From assembly GCF_900176165.1 (NCBI RefSeq), contig NZ_FWWU01000009.1, positions 1,104,001 to 1,168,000 of the forward strand: DNA of 64,000 nt. Reading direction: 5' to 3'. Under the pieces are notes generated by a model that was not told where the DNA came from, ran no database searches, and worked only from the letters and a program-made list of their open reading frames with translations. This stretch comes from Deinococcus hopiensis KR-140. Lineage in GTDB: Bacteria > Deinococcota > Deinococci > Deinococcales > Deinococcaceae. This document shows positions 1 to 9,110 of this stretch, one piece after another; the first letter of the stretch is position 1; every line of letters starts with the position of its first letter. The position numbers and the translations under genes were made by a program.

Positions 1-350
1 CTCCCCCTCCCCCCTACGGGTTGGGAGGCGGTGAAGTTTGTGGCGTTGGGTACGAGGAACGGGGCGGGGCCGCAGGTGGCAGCGCGGCGCGCTGGGAAAG
101 AAGGCGGCGTGCCTGAGGCCGGGCTGTGCCGCACGCCTCTTTCCCGTCCGTTCTCCTGCTTCTCGCCACCACCCCGGGAGCGCCCGCCGTAGGCGAGGTG
201 GGCATGCTGGATTGGGATGGGGCCTCCTCAGACCATTCGTTTCTTCTCGGGGAGAGCTGCTGCGTCCCGGTACCTCTGCTCCATCGCCCTCCATGGCTGC
301 TCAGAGGGTGGGAAATCAACGCTCCGCCTCCGGGGAGCCAACCCCCTGGC
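1..350. other. Unassigned stretch at window start
   Basis: No reading frame here has a recognisable protein or a convincing start with ribosome-binding site. The plus-strand frame around 126-330 contains a short MLDWDGAS motif that faintly recalls aminoglycoside-phosphotransferase-like proteins, but nothing around it supports the family. It may hold decayed coding sequence continuing from outside the window. Confidence 0.3.
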
Positions 351-1253
351 TTAGCGGCCTTCGCGTGCGTCGGCCAGCACTTCGCCGGTCAGCGCCAGCG
401 CGGCGGGGCCCAGGGGGCTGAGCGTCACGCCCATCAAAACGCCCAGCTTGTCGCGGCGGGCGCTCGAAAGGTAGGTCCAGCGCTCCAGGTCCGCACGGTG
501 GGTACGGGCCGTCTCGTCGCGCAGGTAGCGCACCGCTCCATCGTAGTAGCCGCTTTGAAAGGCCGCGCGGGCGCGCTTTTCCTGCTCCACCAGTCCCAGT
601 CCCCGCGTAGCGAGCAGTACCCGGCGTGCCTCGGCCTCGCCGCCAAAGCCGTACAGACCGTCGAGGTGATACACCGCCTTGGGAAAGCGCAGCCCGGCCG
701 ACACGTGCCAGGCGTGGGGCAACCGGATCTCGAACTCCGGCCAGCGGTGGATGTGGGTCAGCAGGGCCGGATAGAGGAGGCTCACGGCCACTTGCCGGGC
801 TTCGGCCAGGGCCAACAACTGTTCCTGCGCGCCGTGTCCGGGGCCGGTGTAGGCCCGCCGGGCTGCGTCCAGCCGCGCCGCAGCCTGGTTCAGGAGGTCC
901 TCGCGGTGCGCCGCGAGGCGCTCGGCATTCAGGTTCCAGAGGGTGCGCTGAATGCGGCCGAAATTTCCGGTGGGGTCGTATACCACGCGGCTGGTGGCGA
1001 GCAGGGCGATGGGCGCTTCCTCGCGCGCCGTCTCCCAGTCGCGCCAGGCTTCGAGCTTCTCGAAGGGGTAGCGCTGCACCTTTACGCCGAGCCGCATCTC
1101 GGTGAGTGGCGAGAGCAGGCCCCGCTCGAAGGCCACAAAAGTGGGCTGGCTGCCCGTCCAGGCTTCTTCCGTGCCGTGGCTGCCGGCTTGGGCCACCGCC
1201 CGCACCTTGCGGTCAGCGACCAGCCGGTCTTGAATTTTCTCCGAATCCTGCAA
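351..1253 (-). CDS. Nucleotidyltransferase-like protein, catalytic Asp pair apparently lost
   Basis: A 300-residue protein with an N-terminal AGSHGTEEAW segment (about residues 23-32) that resembles the GSx(n)DxD motif of Pol-beta-type nucleotidyltransferases. Where the family normally has D-x-D this protein has GSQPTFVAF, so it is probably not an active transferase in the usual sense. The rest is helical, with an Arg/Ala-rich second half like that of antibiotic-type nucleotidyltransferases. The start is chosen as TTG at 1253 because a GGAGG lies about 6 nt upstream; the open frame continues to 1313. It lies 64 nt downstream of the metallophosphoesterase gene on the same strand and is likely cotranscribed. 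Family assignment is by motif only. Confidence 0.6.
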   Translation of the reverse strand: MQDSEKIQDRLVADRKVRAVAQAGSHGTEEAWTGSQPTFVAFERGLLSPLTEMRLGVKVQRYPFEKLEAWRDWETAREEAPIALLATSRVVYDPTGNFGRIQRTLWNLNAERLAAHREDLLNQAAARLDAARRAYTGPGHGAQEQLLALAEARQVAVSLLYPALLTHIHRWPEFEIRLPHAWHVSAGLRFPKAVYHLDGLYGFGGEAEARRVLLATRGLGLVEQEKRARAAFQSGYYDGAVRYLRDETARTHRADLERWTYLSSARRDKLGVLMGVTLSPLGPAALALTGEVLADAREGR

Positions 1254-1317
1254 GCCTGCCCTCCGGCTCCAGCATAGCGGCAAGCCCGCGTGTTCCCGGA
1301 GACGCCCGGGCAAAGGT

Positions 1318-2025
1318 TCAGGCTTGATCTGTATCGAGCAGCAGCCTGGGCCGAAACTTCAGGCTGTCGGCCGCCACCAGGCAGGCGGGAATATCGCCCA
1401 CCTGCCGCAGGGCCCGCTCGGGCGGCACGCCGTGCAGGTGGCCGTACACGACCAAGTCCGGCCGCGCAGTCTCGATCACCGCCGTCAAGGGATTGGGCGG
1501 ATACGGCGGGCTGGCCGGCGGATAATGCAGCATCAGGATGAGGTGGTCGCCGGGCTGCCGCAGCCGAGCCGCCGCCTGGGTGCTCATCTTCAGCCGCTCG
1601 GCCTCGCGCAGCAGCAGCCGCCCATCATCCCCCGAGAGGGGCTCGTGCCCCGGCGTCAGCCAGCCGCGTGAGCCGCACACCACGACGCTCCCCACCCGCA
1701 CGGCGTCGTTTTGCAGGGCCAGCATTCCGGGCGGCAGGGCCGCGCGCAGCTTGCCCACGCTCGTCCACCAGTAGTCGTGGTTGCCACGCAGCAGCACCTT
1801 GGTGCCGGGCAATTCGGCCACCGGCGCGAGGTCTGTCAGGGCGTCAGGCAGGCGCATGGCCCACGACAGGTCGCCCGGCAGCAGCACGAGGTCATCTGGA
1901 CGCACCTCCTCGCGCCAACGCGTAAAAATTGCCTCCGGGTGTCCCGCCCAGTTTGGCCCGAAAACCGTCATCGGCTTGGGCGTCACGGTGGCGAGGTGCA
2001 GGTCGGCGATGGCAAACACACGCAT
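1318..2025 (-). CDS. Calcineurin-like metallophosphoesterase
   Basis: A 235-residue phosphoesterase of the calcineurin superfamily, predicted to hydrolyse phosphate mono- or diesters with a two-metal centre. The metal-binding signature is complete: D8-x-H10, GD 51-52, GNHD 81-84, H167 in MLHYPP and GHLH 195-198. There is no signal peptide, so it is cytoplasmic. The ATG at 2025 starts directly with MRVFAIADLHL, the usual beginning of this family; an upstream ATG at 2037 would add four residues. The nucleotidyltransferase-like gene follows on the same strand. The substrate cannot be told from the sequence. Confidence 0.85.
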   Translation of the reverse strand: MRVFAIADLHLATVTPKPMTVFGPNWAGHPEAIFTRWREEVRPDDLVLLPGDLSWAMRLPDALTDLAPVAELPGTKVLLRGNHDYWWTSVGKLRAALPPGMLALQNDAVRVGSVVVCGSRGWLTPGHEPLSGDDGRLLLREAERLKMSTQAAARLRQPGDHLILMLHYPPASPPYPPNPLTAVIETARPDLVVYGHLHGVPPERALRQVGDIPACLVAADSLKFRPRLLLDTDQA

Positions 2026-2090
2026 GGCACCCTCCACGGTAGAGCATTTCCCCCGGGCGGCGGGCCAGCAGGGGAGGAAACACCAACGAA

Positions 2091-2195
<105 letters not shown>

Positions 2196-2286
2196 CCCGA
2201 CCACGGCAAGCGGGAAGGGGGCCCTCCCGTGCGCCCGGTAGTCTACGCGGCCCCCTGGGGGGTGTCAAGCGCGCCCACGCCCACGC

Positions 2287-2826
2287 CTACTCCAGTTCGA
2301 ACTCCGCGTCCGGGACGTCCCCGGCAGCCCCGCCCAGCCGGGCGCCCACCTCGCGGATGGCGGCCCAGATCGCGCTTCCACCAAAGCCGCGCCGGGCCAG
2401 AAAGGCGTAGGCGCTGGCGCGGGGGTCGCGCTTGCGCGAGAGGGCGGTCCAGCGGCGCTCCAGCAGGGCAACGGCCGCTTCGCGCTCGGCCTCGGGATCG
2501 CGGGCAGCGAGGGTGTCCTCGATCAGCTCCTCGGCCACCCCCCGGCGCTTGAGGGTCTGGCGTACCCGGAAGCCGCCCACCCCGCCCCGCTGGCCCTCGG
2601 CGCGGGCCACCGCTTCGTCGTTCTGATAGCCCAGTTCCTGTACCCGGGCGAGCACTTCGGCGGCCAAGGCTGGGTCGTCCGTGCGGCGCAGCAGGCGGGT
2701 TCGCAGCTCGGCCTCCGTCAGCGCCCGGCCCGCCAGCGCCCGGAAGGCGTAGGCCAGCAGGTCGTCGCGGGCTTTTTGCCGCTCCTGCTCGCTCTGCCGG
2801 GGGCCGCCTTCTCCGTCTCTTTCCAT
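2287..2826 (-). CDS. recX: RecX regulatory protein
   Basis: A 179-residue, all-helical RecX-family protein, which binds RecA filaments and limits recombinase activity. Family features are AYAFRALAGRALTEAELRTRLLRR near the N-terminus, ELGYQNDEAVARA, a basic RVRQTLKRRGV segment and C-terminal AYAFLARRGF repeats, matching the tandem three-helix modules of RecX. The ATG at 2826 follows a GGAGGG 2 nt upstream. A longer frame to 2874 exists but runs into the divergent rpsT promoter. Control of RecA is relevant in a radiation-resistant genus; that link is context, not seen in the sequence. Confidence 0.88.
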   Translation of the reverse strand: MERDGEGGPRQSEQERQKARDDLLAYAFRALAGRALTEAELRTRLLRRTDDPALAAEVLARVQELGYQNDEAVARAEGQRGGVGGFRVRQTLKRRGVAEELIEDTLAARDPEAEREAAVALLERRWTALSRKRDPRASAYAFLARRGFGGSAIWAAIREVGARLGGAAGDVPDAEFELE

Positions 2827-2845
2827 CACCCTCCAAGTATGCCGC

Positions 2846-2875
2846 TTGCGCTGATCGCCTCCCAGCCGGTACACT
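2846..2875 (+). promoter_or_regulatory. Probable rpsT promoter
   Basis: TTGCGC (2846-2851) and TACACT (2870-2875) are separated by 18 bp, a good sigma-70-type spacing. It points toward rpsT and would start transcription near 2882, giving a leader of about 170 nt. Confidence 0.55.
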
Positions 2876-2880
2876 CTTCA

Positions 2881-3051
2881 GGTTGTCCCATCTCCGGGTG
2901 GGACGCCACGCCCCGCACGCTGCGGTGGCCGTGCCGCGCCGTCCGAGCCCAGTTGATGGGCCCAGTTGATGGGCCCATCTTTCGGCGCATCGCGTTCCTC
3001 CCCAGACTGGGGTGGGAACCGCCCCGCACCTGCGGGAGAAGGAGTACTCAC
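2881..3051 (+). promoter_or_regulatory. Structured leader of rpsT with 13-bp tandem repeat
   Basis: The leader contains a hairpin GTCCCA(2885-2890)/TGGGAC(2899-2904), two exact tandem copies of CCCAGTTGATGGG (2948-2973), the palindrome GATGGGCCCATC (2968-2979), and a CCCCAGACTGGGG hairpin near 3000. CCCATC at 2887-2892 can also pair with either GATGGG copy, so alternative folds exist. Autoregulation of S20 synthesis through the leader is known in other bacteria; a regulatory role here is inferred from structure only. Confidence 0.45.
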
Positions 3052-3324
<273 letters not shown>

Positions 3325-3343
3325 ATTCAGGCGCGGCGACGAA

Positions 3344-3370
3344 GCCACCTCCAGTACGGGGGTGGCTTTC
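3344..3370 (+). terminator. Intrinsic terminator after rpsT
   Basis: GCCACC (3344-3349) pairs with GGTGGC (3361-3366), followed by TTTCC. It lies 20 nt after the rpsT stop. Confidence 0.75.
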
Positions 3371-3417
3371 CGTTTGGTCCCTTTCGTTCCCCTGGGGGAA
3401 CTTGATTTGGGGCGGCG

Positions 3418-3795
3418 TTAGCGTTTGACCGTGTTGCGCGATTCATTGAGGTCCATCACGCCGGTGTACCGGTCAAAGTTGATGTAGAGCTTGTAAAAGC
3501 CCTGCTGGCCGTAGCCCGTCAGTTGCAGGGACCACACGCCTGGAACGCAGGTCTGCGTCGCCACCTGCTTGCCCGAGGGATCGAGCAGCCGCAGCACGGC
3601 GCGGCCCTCACGTACCCGGCAGGTGCCGGTGACGCCGACGCTCTGGTTGTCCTCGAAGGCCTCGAAGCCGTAATGGTTCTGTCCATTCGCGTTGTAGAGC
3701 TGGGTGGGCATCAGGGTCACGTAGCCCAGACGCAGGCCAACGGTGAAGTACAGCAGCACGGCGGCTGCGATCACGACCAGGAAAACCAACCTCAC
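3418..3795 (-). CDS. Small membrane-anchored or secreted protein of unknown function
   Basis: A 125-residue protein with an N-terminal hydrophobic segment (about residues 2-22, RLVFLVVIAAAVLLYFTVGL) serving as a signal anchor. The exported part contains two cysteines (TCRV and TCVP) that could form a disulfide, and a beta-rich pattern (RAVLRLLDPSGKQVATQ, GVWSLQLTGYGQQGFYKLYINF). No family was recognised. The GTG start at 3795 is supported by a TACACT box 6 nt upstream, fitting a leaderless transcript. It converges with rpsT. Confidence 0.7.
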   Translation of the reverse strand: MRLVFLVVIAAAVLLYFTVGLRLGYVTLMPTQLYNANGQNHYGFEAFEDNQSVGVTGTCRVREGRAVLRLLDPSGKQVATQTCVPGVWSLQLTGYGQQGFYKLYINFDRYTGVMDLNESRNTVKR

Positions 3796-3801
3796 TCTCC
3801 C

Positions 3802-3807
3802 AGTGTA
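3802..3807 (-). promoter_or_regulatory. Leaderless-type -10 box, small exported protein
   Basis: TACACT on the minus strand ends 6 nt before the GTG at 3795, so transcription would begin at or next to the start codon. No clear -35 hexamer is seen. Confidence 0.5.
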
Positions 3808-3840
3808 GCGCCCGGCGGCGGAGGGGGCCTGTCCGGTTCT

Positions 3841-5289
3841 TCACGTTGGTGCCGGCCTGCCAAACATCCGCGCCAGCCGCGTCACCCCTTCGCGCAGTTG
3901 TTCCGGCGGCAGGTGAGCGAAGGCGAGCAGCACCGCCGGGGGGCGAACCAGCCGGGCGAGGGGAGAGGCTGGCGTCAGCGCCACCCCAGCCCCGGCTGCG
4001 CCGAGGACGGCCGCCGCCTCATCCAGTCCGGCGGGCAGGGTGACGTGCAGGTGCAGGCCCGCCCGGGTTGGGGTGAGCTGCCAGGTGGGAAGGCGGACCT
4101 GCAGGGCAGAGCGCAGCACCTCGTGGCGGTGAGCGATGGCCTGACGCGCGCCGCGCAGGTGCCGGGCATAGGCCCCTGAGGCGAGCACGTCGGCCAGGGC
4201 CAGGGCGTCCAGGGTGGCGGGGGCGCGGTCGGTCAGCGGGCGTGTTCCGGCCAGCACCCGGATAACCGGGGCTGGAGCCACCAGGTAACCGCTGCGGGTG
4301 ACGGGCGCGAGGCTCTTGCTGAACGATCCCAGCAAGATCACCCGTTCGGGGGCCAGGCCCTGGAGGGCCGCCGGGGGCCGCCCAGCGTGGTGTAGGTCGG
4401 CGGCGTAGTCGTCTTCGAGCAGCAGGGCGTTTGCGCTCCGCGCCCAGGCCACCACTTCCGCCTGCCGTGCGGCGGGCAGGGCCACGGTGGTGGGGTACTG
4501 CGCGCCGGGGGTGAGGTAGAGCAGCGTGGCGGCAAAGGGCAGGCCGGCCGGATTCAGGCCACCCGCGTCCACCGGTACGGGCCAGAGGGCCGCGCCCGTC
4601 GCGCTCAGCGCTGCCCGCGCCCCCGGGTACGTTGGGTCTTCGAGCGCCGCCACCCGGCCCTCTTCCAGAAAGAGCCGGGCCAGCGCGTCCAGGGACGCCT
4701 GGGTGCCCCCCGTCAGCATCACCATGTCGGGGGTGACCCGCGCCCCCCGTTCGGCATTGAGGTAGGCGGCCAGCGCGCGCCGGGTTTCCAGCGGCCCGAG
4801 TTCGGCTTCCAGACCGGAGGGACGCGCGGTGCCCTGCGCGGCGGCCTGGGCCTGACGCGCCAGGGCCTGCGCCCACGCGCCCGCCGGGTACAGCTCAGGC
4901 ACCGGTTGCCCCACCCGGAAGTCCACCTCGTAGCCGCCCCCCGCATCGGGCACGTGTCCGGCGAGGGCGCGCGTGGCCCAGGCGCTGAGCGGCAGGGGCG
5001 TATCTGGAGGCTGGGTCGTGGTAGATGGGAAGGTGGCCCCGGGCACGGCCACCCGCGTGCCACTGCGGGTACTCGCGTGGACGTACCCCTCGGCCTGCAA
5101 CTGGCCGAGTGCGTCCACCACCGTGTTGCGCGACACGCCGAGCTGCGCGGCGAGGGCGCGGTGACCGGGCAGGCGGGTGCCTTCGGGCAGGTGCCCCGCC
5201 AGAATGGCTTCCCGGAGTGTTCGGGTGACGCGGGCGTGCAGGGCTTCGCCGGGCAACGCGTCGCGAAGCGGTCCCAGGCCGTCCGTCAA
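3841..5289 (-). CDS. MocR/PdxR-type regulator (GntR HTH fused to aminotransferase domain)
   Basis: A 482-residue fusion of an N-terminal GntR winged helix (about residues 15-80; GTRLPGHRALAAQLGVSRNTV) and a fold-type I aminotransferase domain (about 115-475). The PLP lysine is K325 in GSFSKSLAP and the cofactor-contacting LEDDYAAD lies at 291-298. Such proteins sense PLP-linked metabolites and regulate transcription, as PdxR or GabR do. No pdxST or gab genes are adjacent, so the target is unknown. The start is TTG at 5289, overlapping the TGA of the upstream gene by 4 nt (TTGA), which suggests translational coupling. A longer open frame to 5496 only overlaps that gene and is not used. Confidence 0.85.
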   Translation of the reverse strand: MTDGLGPLRDALPGEALHARVTRTLREAILAGHLPEGTRLPGHRALAAQLGVSRNTVVDALGQLQAEGYVHASTRSGTRVAVPGATFPSTTTQPPDTPLPLSAWATRALAGHVPDAGGGYEVDFRVGQPVPELYPAGAWAQALARQAQAAAQGTARPSGLEAELGPLETRRALAAYLNAERGARVTPDMVMLTGGTQASLDALARLFLEEGRVAALEDPTYPGARAALSATGAALWPVPVDAGGLNPAGLPFAATLLYLTPGAQYPTTVALPAARQAEVVAWARSANALLLEDDYAADLHHAGRPPAALQGLAPERVILLGSFSKSLAPVTRSGYLVAPAPVIRVLAGTRPLTDRAPATLDALALADVLASGAYARHLRGARQAIAHRHEVLRSALQVRLPTWQLTPTRAGLHLHVTLPAGLDEAAAVLGAAGAGVALTPASPLARLVRPPAVLLAFAHLPPEQLREGVTRLARMFGRPAPT

Positions 5290-5606
5290 CGCTTGAACTC
5301 GCGCTCCAGCCACGTGGGCTGGCCGCCCTCGGCGGCGAGGGCCTGCCCCGCCAGCGTGAGAAAGCGGTCCCGGGCTTCCCCGGCCTGTGCGTGGGTCAGG
5401 CCATACTTTCCCGGATCCGAGAGCAGTTCGCGCAGCAAGGGAAAGACGGGTGTATCTCGGTGGACTTGCCCCGCCACCGTTACGTCTGCCCGCCACTTCA
5501 GCAGGTAGTCCAGCGCGTAGGGACCGGGTTCCAGCACGCAGCCGCCAGGGTAGGGAATGCGGCCGGGAGCGGGAAAGGTCACGGCACAGGATAGGGGGTC
5601 AGTCAT
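5286..5606 (-). CDS. Conserved-looking small protein coupled to the MocR-type gene
   Basis: A 106-residue cytoplasmic protein with no family recognised. It has a Pro-rich N-terminus (FPAPGRIPYPGGCVLEPGPYALDYLLKWRADV) and a helical C-terminus ending WLEREFKR. The codon bias and clean frame look like a real gene, and its stop overlaps the start of the downstream MocR-type regulator, so both are likely made from one transcript. It could be a target or partner of that regulator; this is inferred from position only. Confidence 0.65.
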   Translation of the reverse strand: MTDPLSCAVTFPAPGRIPYPGGCVLEPGPYALDYLLKWRADVTVAGQVHRDTPVFPLLRELLSDPGKYGLTHAQAGEARDRFLTLAGQALAAEGGQPTWLEREFKR

Positions 5607-5669
5607 GCGGACAGGATGCCCCGTTTCACCTCACCTGAAAGTGCGCGGCGGGGAGGTGGCCCGGGCGCT

Positions 5670-5675
5670 TATCAT
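5670..5675 (+). promoter_or_regulatory. Leaderless-type -10 box of the small alarmone synthetase gene
   Basis: TATCAT lies 8 nt upstream of the ATG at 5684 with no ribosome-binding site in between, matching a leaderless start. Confidence 0.5.
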
Positions 5676-5683
5676 GCCTTCTC

Positions 5684-6769
5684 ATGGACAGTGACGCGCT
5701 GGTGCGGGCGTACCGCGAGACCCTGCCGGAGTACGAGACGCTGCGGGACGCGGTGGTGCGGCACGTCACCGAACTGCTGACCCGGCAGGGGCTGAACATT
5801 CACCACGTGACCGGACGGGTCAAGCGGCCCCTGAGCCTGGCCGACAAGCTGAGGCGCAAGCCGGGCCGCTACGACACCCTCACCGACGTGACGGACCTCG
5901 TGGGCGTGCGCGTCATCACCTACTTCGCGGACGACGTGGACGTGGTAGCCCGCCTGATGGAAGCCCATCACGTCGTCGACTGGGACAACAGCATGGACAA
6001 GTCGCGGATGCACGACCCCGACCGCTTCGGGTACATGGGGGTGCATTACGTCCTGCGGGCCGAGCCAGACCTCGTGCCCGCGCTTGCCGGAACGCGCTAC
6101 GAGGTGCAGATTCGCTCCATCCTCCAGCATGCCTGGGCCGAGATCGAGCATGACCTCGGGTATAAGAACCCCCAGGCCGTGCCCCGCGAGGTCCGCCGCC
6201 GCTTTTACCGACTGGCGGGCCTGCTGGAGATGGCCGACGAGGAATTCATGGTGCTGCACCGCCTCAGCGGCGACTACGCGGCTACCCTGCCTGCCCGGCT
6301 AAAGGAAGGGCCAGACAGCGTGTTTATCGATGCCCAGAGCATGACCTACCTGCTCGGCGTGCCCCCCATTCACGGGATGGACCTGCGGCTTTCCGGCATC
6401 CTGAAGATTCCCCTGTTGACCGGCTGGGCCGATCCGGAGCGCCCGCAGCGGATCGCCAGCCTGCTGCATTACGCCGGGGTGCACTCGGTGGGACTGCTGC
6501 AAAAGGAACTGGCGCGGCACACGGTGGAGATCGAGCGGTTTGGCGCGGAAGTGATGCGGAGGTTGCCGCAGCTGTGGGCCCCCATCGGGGGGCTGCGGCC
6601 TGGTATCAGCGTCGTGCAGTACGTGCTGTTGCGGGCCTGCGCCAATGCCAGTCTGGACCCAGGGCGGGTGGTGGAGGTGCTGGACCTGAGCGGTTCGGAG
6701 ACGGTGGAGGAGATGGCGGGGACCGTGAGGGCGGTGTATGCGGAGGTGGTGGGGAAGGCGGGGGGTTAG
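5684..6769 (+). CDS. Stand-alone (p)ppGpp synthetase, RelA/SpoT-domain protein with C-terminal extension
   Basis: A 361-residue protein whose N-terminal ~200 residues form a RelA/SpoT synthetase domain: RVKRPLSLADKLRRKP (45-60), DLVGVRVITYF (71-81), EVQIRSILQHAWAEIEHDLGYK (140-161). It should transfer pyrophosphate from ATP to GDP or GTP. It has no HD hydrolase, TGS or ACT domain, so it is a small alarmone synthetase, but at 361 residues it is longer than typical RelP/RelQ enzymes (about 200-260). The extra ~150 residues are helical and unrecognised. A leaderless-type -10 box precedes the ATG. The full-length bifunctional enzyme is encoded at 13719. Confidence 0.85.
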   Translation: MDSDALVRAYRETLPEYETLRDAVVRHVTELLTRQGLNIHHVTGRVKRPLSLADKLRRKPGRYDTLTDVTDLVGVRVITYFADDVDVVARLMEAHHVVDWDNSMDKSRMHDPDRFGYMGVHYVLRAEPDLVPALAGTRYEVQIRSILQHAWAEIEHDLGYKNPQAVPREVRRRFYRLAGLLEMADEEFMVLHRLSGDYAATLPARLKEGPDSVFIDAQSMTYLLGVPPIHGMDLRLSGILKIPLLTGWADPERPQRIASLLHYAGVHSVGLLQKELARHTVEIERFGAEVMRRLPQLWAPIGGLRPGISVVQYVLLRACANASLDPGRVVEVLDLSGSETVEEMAGTVRAVYAEVVGKAGG

Positions 6770-6860
6770 GTGTCTTTTCCCGGTTTTCCCCGCCCCAGAC
6801 CCGCAAAGCTGCGAAGCAGAGGGGGCAGGGGCGCAGCCCTGCGCTGGGCAGAAGCGTTTG

Positions 6861-6958
6861 GAGCAGGTGTCAAAGTGCGGACTTCTTTTTGACCGAGCCT
6901 GAAGGCACATTGGGGAGAATGGCGCCGTGGGTGGAGGGTCACTCCTCACGGCGCCATT
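6861..6958 (+). repeat. Dispersed repeat family B, copy 1
   Basis: This segment aligns with the reverse complement of 36247-36345. Shared blocks include TCTTTTT[GA]ACCGAGC, then TGAAGGC[AG]CATTGGGGAGAA and GGCGCCGTG. In this copy AATGGCGCCGTG (6918-6929) pairs with CACGGCGCCATT (6947-6958) in a 12-bp stem with a 17-nt loop. It resembles the short intergenic repeats known in Deinococcus genomes. Confidence 0.7.
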
Positions 6959-7249
6959 TGCACAAGTGCTCCAAGGGCGTCTTTGGCGCTTTCCGCCTCA
7001 CCCTTGTTCCTGTCTCGCGAGCAGTTCTCGCGCAAGGCCTCGGACCTGGGCGGAGTTCTTGGGCCTGAAGGGCGGGCGTGGGCACCCCGCTCCAGAAATT
7101 TGGAGAAGGCGAACGCTTTTTGGCCTCGACCGGCTGTTCCGGCCTCATTTCCTGACCCCCTTCCCTCGCGGGCCCCGCAGAGCTCCGCAGGAGCGAGGGC
7201 CCGGCGAAGCCAGGGGAAGAGGGCGTGCCGGGCGCGCCAACCCTTACCC
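6959..7249. other. Intergenic region between alarmone synthetase and pgi
   Basis: No gene is supported. A long G+C inverted repeat (CCCTCGC near 7163 with GCGAGGG near 7197) could form a hairpin downstream of pgi on the minus strand, but it has no T-tract, so it is not called as a terminator. Confidence 0.4.
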
Positions 7250-8905
<1,656 letters not shown>

Positions 8906-8912
8906 GTGGCGG

Positions 8913-8918
8913 AGCATA
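8913..8918 (-). promoter_or_regulatory. Leaderless-type -10 box of pgi
   Basis: TATGCT on the minus strand lies 7 nt upstream of the pgi ATG. Confidence 0.5.
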
Positions 8919-8999
8919 CCAATGGCCCGTGGGCTCTCTTGAGCGGGTATCCAGACGTGAAGAGGCCCAAAAGACCCTCTCACCTCACACTTGAGAAGT

Positions 9000-9027
9000 C
9001 GTACGTTCCAAATGACAGGCCGTACGT
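9000..9027. promoter_or_regulatory. Two CGTACGT sites 21 bp apart, possible operator
   Basis: CGTACGT occurs at 9000-9006 and again at 9021-9027, spaced by exactly 21 bp, two helical turns. Each core is the palindrome CGTACG. They lie between pgi and the thiolase operon. The site could bind a dimeric regulator; no regulator is adjacent and the role is inferred. Confidence 0.3.
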
Positions 9028-9110
9028 CTGGAAAAGCGGACCGGGGGAGCGCTTGAATGATTGTCGCTGTCATTTCCTGCTTTTGCCCTTCCACGAAAGG
9101 AAAATTCCCC

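Noticed and set aside
1..350. Possible aminoglycoside-phosphotransferase remnant (MLDWDGAS)
   Set aside because: Only one short motif is present; the flanking translation shows no other family feature.
7163..7203. CCCTCGC...GCGAGGG hairpin as pgi terminator
   Set aside because: There is no T-tract after the stem and G+C-rich pairing arises easily at this base composition.
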